A DNA stretch of 64,000 nucleotides from Atherinomorus stipes (lineage: Eukaryota > Chordata > Actinopteri > Atheriniformes > Atherinidae). The notes below the pieces were generated by a model. That model was not told the origin of the DNA and ran no database searches. It saw only the letters and a list, made by a program, of their open reading frames with translations. The position numbers and the translations under genes were made by a program. The stretch covers positions 990,001 to 1,054,000 of the forward strand of contig JALJCO010012873.1 in NCBI GenBank assembly GCA_023101725.1, in the 5' to 3' direction. Below, piece after piece: positions 1 through 11,036 of this stretch; positions within the stretch are counted from its first letter, which is position 1; the number at the start of each line of letters is the position of its first letter.

Positions 1-1960
1 AAAGAGATCCTAAGAAACAATCAGCTAAGCCAGACTGGAGAGGAACGTTTTACAGGCAAATAGTTGAATCCCCATGAAAAGCTTTCATTCATGCATTGTC
101 TTGGTTTATTATCAGCATGAGAAGATTCTGCCCGTCCCGGCTGGCACCCATCCTGTTTGTCCCAAACTCTGCTGTGAACCCACTTTTCGCATTCAGGCCG
201 AGTGGCATGTGACAGTGACAAAGCAACGTCAGATGGCTGAGCTCCGCGCCATGCATGCATGAAAACCATAATTTGAAGGACTTTGCTATAAAAACAGTAG
301 AGGAAGTTTTGTTTGGCACAGCACGGAGGCTCAGTTAATTGCCCGACCACAGCCTTCCCCTCTGAATCAGCGTGATGTGGTGAGAATGTGGCTGATGTGG
401 GGAGGAAGACGACCGGCTGCAGGGGCAGGGCCCGGGGGTCAGCCAGAGCGCCATTTGATACTGGGAGAAAAACAAGAATGAGGGCACAGGGATGGATCAA
501 TGGGAGGATGTACATGAAATACAAACCTCCCACACCCACATGCCCAATAAAAGGAGAACTGTGGTGGCAGCGGTCTGGAAGTCACCAGAATTAGTGTAGG
601 AAACCATGAACACTCAATAACATCTACATTTTAATACTGGGATATGTTTATTTGCCTAATCTGATCTCTTGTAGCATCTGGAATTGTTTAAACAAGTGTA
701 TTTCCTTCTTGTAAGGAGATTTTTATGCTAATTTGACTTGGAAATAACCTGAGAGAAACTGAAACTGAACTTGGAACCTTTTGCTTCCTTATTCTCATGA
801 ATTCCCACCAAGCTGTAACTAGTATATGACATCCACTGAGGGGTGGTTCTCCATCACACTTATGTGTGAGAGAGTGAATGGGTTCAGAGCTGCCTTGTGT
901 TGTGCTGTAACACGACCAAGGTCAGAATCGCAGGGGAGAGAAGTGCCGTCAGTCCACCCTGCAAGAAGCATCCGTCTCCCTGTATTTCCTCCTCTTACTT
1001 TCAGCGGTGCCACTTCGCTGTGCAACACCCTTGTTATGTTTTTTGGGGGGAATTCTCCGCCGGATATATCCAGGATTTTGCTTGGGTGGTTTTCTTTCGA
1101 GTCTTGCAATTTATGGAGTAAAATAAACTTTCTTCTGGCCTCAGTGAAGCCAAAGCAAAGCCCTAAATGAAAAGAGTGCCCACGGATCAGCTCAGGAAAA
1201 CATTAGTTTTCCTTGTCAAAAGTGGAGATTTCACAGTTACAAACTTGTCCAATTATTTGACGAGACCAAAGGAAGTGACTACAATCTACGGTCTGTGCAC
1301 TTGGCCTGTGCCTCCTTAGCTCTGGCTCACCTTAAACTAGAAAGATTTTAAACAAGAGCAATAAATCCTGTCTGTAAATGTGTGGAATGACTCGAACACA
1401 GCTTCTATTGCACAAAGCATGGCATGCGAAAGTTCCAACACCTCTGATCTAAATTTCTGTCACTTTAAATAGCTAAAGGAGTAAAAGATTAGCTCGATTT
1501 AGAAAAAAAGTAAGAATTAATCCTTTAAAGGCTCATTTATGGGCCGTTCACATAATGTAGAAATGCCTATTTCAGGTGTTGTCAAACGCCACTGCCCAAA
1601 TACGCCCATGCATCCTTTATGTTGACATGGCTGTTGAGTAATACATCCACCAGAGGGCAGTGTAGAGTCAGACCTGCTGAGGTCTGACATCAGTTTCAGA
1701 TGATAGCAAACATGGCGATGGAGAAGATCATGATTCACTGAAAGAGACAAGCACAGTAGTAGACGGGGTCTGTGTGGCCAATTAACTTTACCCACCTTAT
1801 TCCTGAGCTAACGAATGCAGAAACGATTATGCGATCAACTTCCTGCAAGATACCGGAAATAGCGCTTCGCCATTGACTCACAGTGTACGTTGTCATTTCT
1901 GCGATTGGTTCAGTCGAACATTTCGACAAGATTATTCACATCATTTCTTAACAATTTTCC
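1..1960. other. sned1 intron 1, no gene recognised
   Basis: Both strands contain only short incidental reading frames with no recognisable domain. Base composition is ordinary. I see no tandem repeat or inverted-repeat element here. Confidence 0.5.
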
Positions 1961-1968
1961 CCAGAAAA

Positions 1969-2125
1969 ATGTACCTGCACAGTTCGGGAACATGTTGCGC
2001 GGTTCGTGGTTGTACTAACAACCAGAGAAAGTTACATTTGTGGCTACAAGAGTGACATGTAGAACGTGCACCTCGATTTAAAAGAGAGTGGCTGCAGGAC
2101 TCCAGACTGCGATGTGGTGGTCGCA
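1969..2125 (+). pseudogene. THAP-domain-like fragment
   Basis: A short frame reads CCAVRGCTNNQRKLHLWLQ, resembling the start of a THAP-type zinc finger (C-x-V-x-G-C-x-N). It meets a stop at 2053-2055, after which the related frame continues briefly (APRFKREWLQDSRLRCGG). No His/Cys zinc-binding half is visible. It is probably a decayed piece of a transposon-derived or captured THAP gene. Confidence 0.4.
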
Positions 2126-2213
2126 TTTTAGGACTAAAAAAAATAATCTGCTTTTAGGTAAATAGGATCGTATCCCACCTCTTTCAACAAAATATGACCA
2201 ACCTTATTCTTAA

Positions 2214-3110
2214 AGGAATAGTACACCCAAAGAATGATGGGGCTTCATTTTCTACTCATCCCGATGCTGAACAACTCTCTGAAGCTTTTTTTGATATCTC
2301 AAATGCAGCTGGAGATCTGGGAGGCTTATCGTTATCTGCCAACATTCAAATAATGGAGGTCCCCGCACCCGAGCCAAAAACTTCAATAAAAGTCCACAAA
2401 AACGTGTCAATATTCCTCCATACTGCTGGTTCAATGTAATCCAAGTGTCCTGAGTGGGTAGCATCCTTAATTTACTTGAAACAACATTATTTAGTATATT
2501 TAAATAGATTAAACAGTACTACATGTAGCTGCCGCGAAGCGCGTCCATTGGAGATCAGGACACTACGGAAGGCACGGCAGACGAGGTCGCGGGTTCTCTT
2601 TTTCTTTCTTTCTTTGTTTTAAATCAATATCCAACCCCTCCTGTGTTTGTCCCGGTTTGTCTGCAGCTTTGGCGCTCTTAGCACAATGTAAACAGCAAAT
2701 TTCTTCTTCTACGCTTGAATTATTGAGGGAGTAGGCTCTGAACACCGAGGTTTCTGTAATGTCGCGAACGCGCTTCGGCGCGCTTGCAGGAAAAAGGATA
2801 TAGCACTGTTTAGGCTCTAAACATGTCCTAAATGATGTTGCTTGGAGTAAATTATGGACGCTACCCACTCAGGACACTTGGATTACATTGGATGAGCAGA
2901 ATGGAGGAATATTGACAAGTTTTTGTGGACTTTTATGAACCTTTTTGGCTCGAGCCCCAGCGAAGTCCATTATATGAAAGTCAGTGGATAACGAAAAGCC
3001 TTCCTGATTGTCAGTTGCGTTTGAGATATTAAGAAAGTGCTCCAGAGTCTTGCTCAGCATGAGGGTAAGTGGAAATTAAGGTTACATTATTCTGTGGGAG
3101 TACTATTCCT
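2214..3110. mobile_element. TTAA-flanked foldback element with ~255-bp inverted arms
   Basis: The left arm 2214-2467 (AGGAATAGTACACCCA...) and right arm 2855-3110 (...TGGGAGTACTATTCCT) are imperfect reverse complements along their whole length. TTAA flanks both ends (2210-2213 and 3111-3114), the target duplication of piggyBac-type transposition. The ~390-bp centre holds no transposase frame. It is a non-autonomous element. Confidence 0.85.
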
Positions 3111-3114
3111 TTAA

Positions 3115-3394
3115 GATGCTCCCCATCTCTGGAATTCCCTTCCTCCCAATCTCTGTAAAGCGGACTCCTTCCCTCTCTTCAAATCCAGACTCAGAACTCC
3201 TCTGTACAGACCTGGTCCAGACGTCTTATTCCACCTGAGTTCATGTACATAAATCCAGTGTTGTTTTCTGTGTTCTGTCTAGTGTTTTTACTGTTTTCAA
3301 TGTTTTGTCTGCTTTGTACGGTGTCCTTTGGTGCTCTGATGAGGCACCTGACAAATAAAATGTATTTTATTATTATTATTATTATTATTATTGT
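3115..3394 (+). mobile_element. 3' end of a LINE with (ATT)n tail
   Basis: One frame reads LWNSLPPNLCKADSLPLFKS, the C-terminal end of many fish non-LTR reverse transcriptases. A short 3' UTR with an AATAAAATGTATTTTATTATT end and an ATT microsatellite (3368-3393) follow. Strongly 5'-truncated, which is typical of LINE insertions. Confidence 0.7.
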
Positions 3395-4519
3395 TATTAT
3401 GTAGGTACTGATAAGCCTATGAGCTTTCACTCTGAGATTGTTCATTGCTTCACAATCAGATGCGACAGAGCTAAGAAGTAGCTAAAGGCTACGGTATTAT
3501 TTTATTGTTATTTTTGACCAGATTTTCATCCCATCCTCTCTTCCCTCTGTTGCACGAGGCAGAGGGATTGTAACGTTACCCTGTCTGAGCTGCGGCTGCT
3601 GATGTTCCCTCATAGTTTACCTAAAAAGCTCCTAGAAAGTGGAGTAGCGTGAACATCAGGCATGTATATAAATGCCGGTTCTGGTCGAACTGGAAGTCGG
3701 TCGCATATTTCACATAACGACTCATAGGGGCTAGGAATAAGGTGGATTAAAGGGGAATGTCAGGATTTTTGACAATGGGCCTCATTTACAAGTGAGCCAG
3801 GGTACGACTTGTCACTGAAGACAGCTTCAACATATTTCACTCCATTATTCTAGTTCCAGGAGGTGCCCAATGCTAATGCTAGTGTAAGTCAATAGGAATT
3901 TGCTAGCCTGTCATTAAAAACAATTTTAACCACTCCACAGAACATCCAAGGCAAATCATTTATAACTTATCTGTAAATGCCATGTTAATAGAAAAATGTT
4001 ACAAATAAAACTAACCTTGCATTTCGTTGCATTTTGTTGTATTTTGATTGTTGCTGCTGAGACGCTTTACAAAGTTCTACTTCCTGTATTTGGCAGTAGA
4101 GTGATATCATCTGCTGCTACGTGCATGAAGGTATTTGATAACACATACAGTCAAAACTATGTCAATGTCTGAAAGGCATGAGGATATGTTAGATTCTGAA
4201 GACGATTTCTAACTTTTTTCATCAAACTAACTGTCACCATATCTCTATGAACTGGAATACACTGACAAAGGTAGTAACACTACCACCCAGAAGCAAAGTG
4301 TATAATTCCGCAGCTGGTAAAAAACTAGTTCTTCAATATGTAATGCAAAATTTCTCATACAAGGCTAGTTTTACTTGTTTAACACATGAGTTTACTAGTT
4401 TAACATGGCATTAACACAGATAGGTTTGCTGATTTGCCTCGGATGTTCTGTGGTGTGGGTAAGATTGGTTTAAATGACAGGCTAGGAGATTCCTATTGGT
4501 TCTCACTAATAGGGATGGG

Positions 4520-4732
4520 CAGTGGCGTTGCTAGGATCTTATGGGGCTCCAAGCAAGAGCCATAGGGTGGGGGCCCAACAAGGGGGTTTTCTGCTACGGT
4601 GTCATTTCATTGCAAAGTAAATGCCCGTTCTTGTCATTGCTGTGCAGTACGATTTGTCAGCCCTTGGGGGCCCCCTAGAGACAGGGGGTGCAAGCAAATA
4701 CCTGGCTTGCCTGTCCACACGCCCCTCCTCTG
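4520..4732. mobile_element. Small hAT-type MITE (third nesting level)
   Basis: The ends are CAGTGGCGTTGC and ...CCCCTCCTCTG, the CAG...CTG form seen in hAT elements. A perfect 8-bp duplication GGGATGGG lies at 4512-4519 and 4733-4740. It sits in the terminal repeat of the host hAT element. Confidence 0.75.
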
Positions 4733-4837
4733 GGGATGGGCATTAGCGATCATCTTTTTGATCGATCGTCGAGAGAATTAACAATCAATTATGCTCTCTA
4801 TTTTTTGTGATTTGTTTTTTATTCTGCTTTTATTTCT

Positions 4838-4932
4838 GATTTATTCTTTTATTCTGTAGAGAACTTTGGTCAACTGAGGTTGTTTTTTAAAGGGGCTTAT
4901 AAATAAATTTGACTTGACTTGACTTGACTACA
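4838..4932 (+). repeat. LINE-type 3' tail with (TTGAC)n
   Basis: The sequence reads AACTTTGGTCAACTG...TTATAAATAAATTTGAC followed by four TTGAC units. This is the common fish LINE 3' end with a short tandem tail. Confidence 0.55.
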
Positions 4933-6507
4933 GCCTCAATCTTCATCTCTGCGAGCAGGGCAGCAGTGGTGGTACGTGATGGTGAGGTAGCTTTCTGTTG
5001 TTATGACAACGCTAGCTGCTGTTGCTAACTTGTTTAGCAGCTCCTGCTCACTTCTCGTGTTTCAATGAGCCTGGTGATGATGGGCTGTGAAGGAAGCCAA
5101 TAGACTGGTTCCAGTAAATTCATGAAATCTGGGAAACCTTTTCTATCGACGACACTTCTGTAAAATGATTTTCGTGGATATGTTGCAATGATTTCCTCCG
5201 TAATTTTGTCTGCCTGCTTTTCATCACAGTTCCTCTGGCTTCAGACCGAGGCAATGGTGAGCTGAAGGCAGGATTCATTACATTTAAGCTCGGTTGGATG
5301 AGAATTTTTTTTAAATGGCACATCATGGGAGTTGTTGTCCCACACCAGACTTCACCGCGGTGAAGTTGGTTTCAAGCTGGATATTGGCTCTTCACGATCT
5401 GTGGGGTCAGCAGCGTCTTGCTCACGTCTGATATCTAACTTGAAACCAACTTCTACGTGGCCCATACTTCACCGTGCTCGCTTCATGTTGGTGTAGATGA
5501 GTCTTCTTTTAGCTGCTATGACGGGGAAGACGGCAGCTCGCAGGCAGCTTTCTCTGCTGTCTTTAGGCTACATCGCCCCCCGCTGGTAGGATGTTTTATT
5601 ACCGCCACATAGTCACATTTATTACAGAGCTCTTAGACGTACACTACATGAACTCTGTTTTATAACACTGTCGGATGATGGAAAAATTATGTGATCAAAA
5701 AAATTCTTAACGATCAATTATCGATCATCGATTAATTGTGCCCATCCCTACTCACTAGCATTAGCATTGGCAACCTCCTGGAACTAGAATAATGGGATGA
5801 AATATGTTTAAACTGTTTTCAGTGATAAGTAGGACCCTTGCTCACGTGTAAATAAGGCCCTATGTCAAAAATCTTGACCTTCTCCTTTAATTCTTCTCTT
5901 CTTTGAACATTTGGCTGGTTGTATGTTAGACGGCTCAGCACTGCCCCTGCTGTTTCTGGTGGTACTTCTCTGTATGCTATGTTGGGCTTCGCATCCACAA
6001 TAGCCTTGGAAGGGGAAGAGAGCCAGGAATCATGCATGCAAAGGACGCAAAAGAGACTGAAGGCGTTTCAGTGTAGAACATTGGCCAGTGTAGAATATCG
6101 GTCTTAAAGATGCAAAACGCAATTTTAAAACATAAAACTCTGCCTTTCAGACTTGTTTGATGGCTTAGTGACATCCAGCGGTGAAGGTTGGAATTGACAA
6201 GTGAGGGAGCCCTAAAATTTGGTGTTGTGGGGCAGGAGGAAGCTAAAGGTGGGTCCATGGATTCCAAATCAGTCTGCACAGTGGCAAGAAGACGTGCTTG
6301 TGAAAAGAGGGGGAAAAGATGTGACAGTGTCACTATTCCCTGGTTACTTGACCCAAGGGATATCCATTTGGCTGACTGATTCGTGCACATGACTCTCACC
6401 TGGGAGTCTGGGAATCTGATCCTGCCCGGGCCCTCCTTGCATACTTTGCCACATTCGACTTCAAAGCCATTTCAGGTAAGCCATTTTTTTTTCATTTCAT
6501 TTCATTT

Positions 6508-7052
6508 AAGGAGAAGAATAAGCAGCATAGTCCTGTCTACATCCTGGAAGAGGAGGTGGAGGTGGTAGAGAACTACAAATACCTTGGAGTTCAGCTAGAC
6601 AACAGACTCGATTGGAAATGCAACTGTGACTACATCTACAAGAAAGGTTGAGCAGACTTTTTTTAAGGAGTAAATCATTTAATGTCTGCAAAAAGATGTT
6701 GCAGATCTTCTATAAGTCTGTGGTAGAAAGTGCAATTAGCTTTGCAGCCATCTGCTGGGGCAGCAGCATCAGAACCAGAGACTTGAAGAAACTAAACAAG
6801 CTGATCAAGAAAGCTGGTTCTGTGCTGGGGATAACTCTGGAGCCGCTGGAGCGATCGTTCAAAGAATGCTTCACAAGCTGATGAAGATGATGGAGGACAC
6901 TTCCCATCCTCTCCACAACACGGTGAAGAATCAACAGAGTGTGTTCAGTGGGAGGCTGCGTCAAGTTCGCTGTAGGACGGAGAGATACAGGAATTCATTC
7001 CTGCCAGCAACCATCACCCTAAAGAACAAGACTAACTGACTTGTTATTTATT

Positions 7053-7085
<33 letters not shown>

Positions 7086-7158
7086 AATTGTTTATTTATT
7101 AAAAAAAAAAAAAAAAAAAAAAGGATTTAAAAATTCCCTTCGGGATGACTAAAAAACA
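6508..7158 (+). pseudogene. 5'-truncated L2-type LINE copy
   Basis: This aligns with the C-terminal third of the reverse transcriptase of the LINE at 41.9-45.0 kb: KEYKYLG-type start, [37 protein letters not shown], then a frameshift near 6855. The 3' end has two long A tracts separated by TTTTAAAG and the closing AAAATTCCCTTCGGGATGA. The left flank is a CATTTCATTTCATTT run like the tail of the same family. Confidence 0.85.
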
Positions 7159-7462
7159 CTCCTGCAAATGGTTCGAGCTAACAGAAAAGCAAGAAAAGCA
7201 AAGAGCTCCCCGAATGAAATTCAGCTGAGACTCTGTGGGGGAGTCCGAAAAATAGTCCATTTTCAAGGGACATATCATTTTTCACAAGGTCCCTGCAGTC
7301 GAGGTCTTATGCTGGACTTAATTGAATATGATGTTGTAAATGGAAGTTACGCCAAGTGCCTGAGTGACAATGGTCAGAGCTCTGCCTGTTGTCATGTCAT
7401 GATGCGTGTACACATAAACACACACAGATTGATGATTGTTGCCAAGCAACACAGTTCTACCA

Positions 7463-7755
7463 CACACGAAAAACTCCTGAGTCAAACTCCTGGGTTAAAA
7501 AGAGACCAACTAATTTCTGGGTCATTTCAACCCAGACATTTGACACAACTTCATGGTTAAAATAAACCAACATTGTAGTCAATATAACTCAATTTATGAG
7601 TCGAATATTCAACCCAAAAGTTGGGTCATAAAAATAACCCAATTTTCTGGTTTGAAGTAACCCAGAGATTAGTTGGTCCCTTTTTAACCCAGCAGTTGGG
7701 TAAAAAATAACCTAACTTAACCTTAACTTATCTTTGACCCAGGAGTTTTAGTGTG
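7463..7755. mobile_element. Palindromic foldback MITE
   Basis: The left half CACACGAAAAACTCCTG...GACCAACTAATTTCTGGGT reappears as its reverse complement in ACCCAGAGATTAGTTGGTC...CAGGAGTTTTAGTGTG. The whole ~293 bp can fold on itself. No clear target duplication was seen, so the superfamily is unassigned. Confidence 0.65.
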
Positions 7756-9630
7756 CACTATCTATCTATCGTAGGATTATATAATAGCCTGGCAAACTGT
7801 GGTACAGTGCACACTGACCATGTCTCCCATTGTATTTTGAAAGACCCTTATGGTGTAAAACCTGAATGCAGCCAGCACCTTCAGGGCAGGGGAAAGCACT
7901 GCGTTTCTGCCAGACAGATGCTGCAGTTAAGGAGAAGCTCTTCAGTTAATTTAAACAGCACCAGTCTGCCAGAACAAAACCTCTCTATCAGCTCAGTCTC
8001 TGTATATATACAGTATCAAGCAGGTTTGTGCTGTCGCAGACAAATCTTTCTCATCTCAAGGCAGAAGCACACCAGGACAATTTTCATCCATTGGGTGTTG
8101 TCGTGGAGTCTTTTGAAGCCGGGGACATGAGTCAGTTTGGTTCGTTCTTTGCTGTTGGCAGCCATCGCTAGTCCAGTTGCCAATGCTGTCCGCGTTCTTT
8201 TCAGTTGATTGAACATGTGTAATTGGCGTCGTACAGACTTTCAGTCACTGAAGGGCTGACCAATCAGAATGGAGGAAGGCTAGCTCTTGCCAGTGCATCA
8301 GTGAATGGGTGGCCCAGAAGTAAAATTGGTGAAGGGTAAAGGAGGCTGAGCAATGCCAAAAACAAGTGTTGCTGGCCGGGGACAGATCGGCTTGAAAAAG
8401 AGGGCTCATAACATTCATTCTGTGCATCCCATCTTCCAAATTCTGTAGGGCTTAGATCATGTCCAAAATAATGAAATGAAAAATACTTTATCTAATAAGA
8501 AGGCAAGACGGATCACTCCCGTGAAGCAGGAGTCTTTTCCGTATTTAGCATTTTCTCACTAAATAGTGAACAATGAAGATTTGACATGTCTGTGCACAGA
8601 CTCAGCCTGAGTCTGGAGTCGGTTCAGTGTGTTCTTGAGCAGTTTTCTGACCATGTCGGGGGAGATGGAAGCTGACTGACCAGTCCAACTCTGTTTTCTG
8701 GCAATGATCCCGACAGTCGGCAGTCTGTCTGGTCAGTCTCTGCCTAAGTGGCCTTTTGATAAGCATTTGCCAAACAAAATGCCCTTCCATTATTTCTTTT
8801 TGCCAGGCGTGTGACTTTGTTAAAATTACCATGGCTACAAGTCTGACTTTCCAACTTGAGCCTCCTCCACAAGAAGCGTAAAAGTCACACCCAGGCAGAA
8901 CACAGCTTAAGTCTTACTGATATTTGGGCAACTATTTCATATAGTTAGTATTGCAGCATATGTCAATTCTCCAAAGAAAAAATAAAGCCACCTTTTACAG
9001 CGGGGGATTGTTTTGGCATGCCAGATTTCCCTCCTCAGAAAAAGGGTTGGGTACAGTTATGATATGTGGGTCTACCCGGAGACCAAGTTGACTTCATTTT
9101 GATTGGCTGCACCTTATTTGGCTGTAACCTCATTTAGAAACTAGGTCAACCTGCTGGTAGCTAGCGGTTGGCATTTGCTAAAGGCTATCTGTTAGCATCA
9201 TTGGTAGTTCAGACAGTGAGCTATGTTTATCAGACAAGACAGCATAAATAAAGTTACAGGTAATGACAAGGTTGTGGTCGCCTCCCTCACTGTTGCTACA
9301 TAGTCTTCTCTTAAATCCATTTGTTCAAATACCCGGACCTGAATTCACCTATGTTGAATGCAGTCAGACATGCTAGCGTGGCTCACATCGGTGCCACGGG
9401 AGGAGGGGAGGGGGAGGGGGAGACTGTTCACTTGATAGCGTCTTCTGATTAGAGAATATAAATCATGGAGAATGATAACCTATGTAGAATGATAAGCTGC
9501 TGTCTGATTCAACTGTTTTTGAACAAAAACACAAAGCTGACCGCATAGAGACTCTGATACTCGCTCTTGACATTCACAGAGCCTCATCAGTGCACAACGG
9601 ATATTATACTGTTGTGGAGTGGGTCGATTG
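7756..9630. other. sned1 intron 1, no gene recognised
   Basis: Short incidental frames only. A fragment ATAATGAAATGAAAAATACTTT at 8468-8490 matches the 3' tail of the L2-type LINE in minus orientation. Nothing else is recognised. Confidence 0.45.
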
Positions 9631-9632
9631 TT

Positions 9633-9858
9633 GTCGGGGAGTGGGTAGCCTAGTGGTAGTGTCGTGGGCTTTGGCGCGGAGAACCCAGTTTCGAGTCCCC
9701 GACACGACTTCTAGGTGAACCACTGTTGACCCCTGAGCAAGGTCCTTACCCATCTCTGGTACTACTGTACAGAGATGTACAAAAATGGGTAAAATGCAGA
9801 GCCCTAATTTGCCCTTGGGGATCTTACCAGTGTAACAAAAAAAAAAAGAAAAGGGAAA
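9633..9858 (+). mobile_element. tRNA-derived SINE
   Basis: A box A-like TAGCCTAGTGG (9646-9656) and box B-like GTTTCGAGTCC (9688-9698) stand at tRNA spacing, followed by a tRNA-unrelated body (GTGAACCACTGTTGACCCCTG) and a 3' A-rich run. A truncated second copy is at 23340-23422. Confidence 0.75.
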
Positions 9859-9871
9859 TTTGATGCCATGG

Positions 9872-10428
9872 CACATTTAAGATATTATTCTACTGAGATT
9901 CTCGCATAGTTCATTGGGTATGTAATATTTAAGAGTTGTAATTAAAATATTCTTTCTGTGGCAAGGTACGCAATACCGGGCCCAAGCTGGATATGATCCC
10001 ACAGACTCCTGGTGAGAGTCATCCGCACTAACCAGTCAGCCAAGCAGTTAACCCTGTGGCCAAGTAGCAAGAACACGTGGTCAGTTGGACCCTGCACTTT
10101 CACACTTGCGGTAATTTGCTTTATTTTCCTATACTGAATTTTTTTTTTTTTTACCTTTTCTATGTTATATTTCTGACCTTTTTAATTATAATATTTTTAA
10201 CTTTCCTATTAAAATTTTTTTGTTAGATTTAATAAAAGGAAATCCAATGACAATTCAAATCTCTTTTTATCATTACCCTGTTTAAAGCATTTATATGATA
10301 TAATAATGACAAATACTTGGCAGATTTTGAAAGTTACTTTTGTCCTGAAAAAGGAAGCAAAACATTTATGCATCTGAAACTTTTCGACTCATTTATCAAA
10401 AAAAGAAGGCAAAGAGGTCCAGATGACC
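9872..10428. other. AT-rich intron stretch, no gene recognised
   Basis: A/T-rich with homopolymer runs around 10140-10220. I see no open frame of note, no element ends and no RNA gene. Confidence 0.4.
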
Positions 10429-10430
10429 TT

Positions 10431-11036
10431 TTAGGGCGCATTCAGAAAGCATAGTCCGCGAGTCTCGGTCCGTTTGGGGACTCAGCTCGGCTCGGGGCGG
10501 GGGTGGTCGTCCGGACCGAGATCGCATTCACGGTGCGCCATAGCCAAACGAGCCAAACGGGCCAAGAATCTCAGGTGGGACTGCATTCGGATTCACCGTA
10601 GGCGAGGACAAGATGCACGAACAAGAAGGTTCTCACAACTTCTGTTTCCTCCACAAAGTGACATTATTTTTGTACGAGGAGCTGGATATGCTTTCATCAA
10701 ACCAAATATCGATTAAAGCTTTTACTTCCTCGTAACTCCACCTCTGACTACGAGCCATCTTTATAACCCTACTGAAGTCCAACACGTGTATTTGTTGTCT
10801 TAGCGTTTACCCATGTTGTCCAACGTTTTACCCACAATACCAATGCAATTTGTAGTCCACTTCCTGTCTTTGGTTCACTTGAATCGGACTGAGACCTGCG
10901 TTTGCAGGCGGACCAAGTGCGGCTGTTTGTTCCGGATCAGAGTCTGTTTGTGCATTCACAACTCCTTCAAATGAAGTGGACTTTCCGAGCAAACGGACTC
11001 TGATTCGAATCAAAAAAGCTTTGTGAAGCGCCCTTA
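10431..11036. mobile_element. Putative hAT-like MITE
   Basis: The ends TTAGGGCGCATTCA and (reverse-complemented) CTAAGGGCGCTTCA are similar, and the interior repeats GTCCGTTT / AAACGGAC motifs in inverted order. The 8-bp flanks do not match clearly. A related design (TAAGGGTG...) occurs at 31.4-31.8 kb. Confidence 0.5.

Larger units (their letters stand above)
4510..5750. mobile_element. hAT-type element nested in the TTAA element
   Basis: The ends are TAGGGATGGGC and GCCCATCCCTA. They are flanked by near-identical 8-bp duplications, CTCACTAA (4502-4509) and CTCACTAG (5751-5758), as expected for hAT transposition. No transposase can be read. Inside are a smaller hAT element at 4520-4732 and a LINE-type tail ending in TTGAC repeats at about 4908-4930. 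Confidence 0.8.
3751..5886. mobile_element. Second TTAA-flanked foldback element, interrupted by a hAT-type insertion
   Basis: The left arm begins AGGGGAATGTCAGGATTTTT and the right arm, reverse-complemented, begins AGGAGAAGGTCAAGATTTTT. The arms match for well over 130 bp, through GTTCCAGGAGGT and the GCTAATGCTAG motif. TTAA lies at 3747-3750 and 5887-5890. The element is only about 890 bp without the 1.24-kb insertion at 4510-5750. Confidence 0.8.

Noticed and set aside
2580..2610. tRNA gene or SINE at the CGAGGTCGCGGGTTC motif
   Set aside because: Only a box-B-like stretch; no box A at the right distance and no cloverleaf could be drawn.
5120..5326. hAT transposase remnant on the minus strand
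   Set aside because: The 68-codon frame has no dimerisation or catalytic motif I can name.
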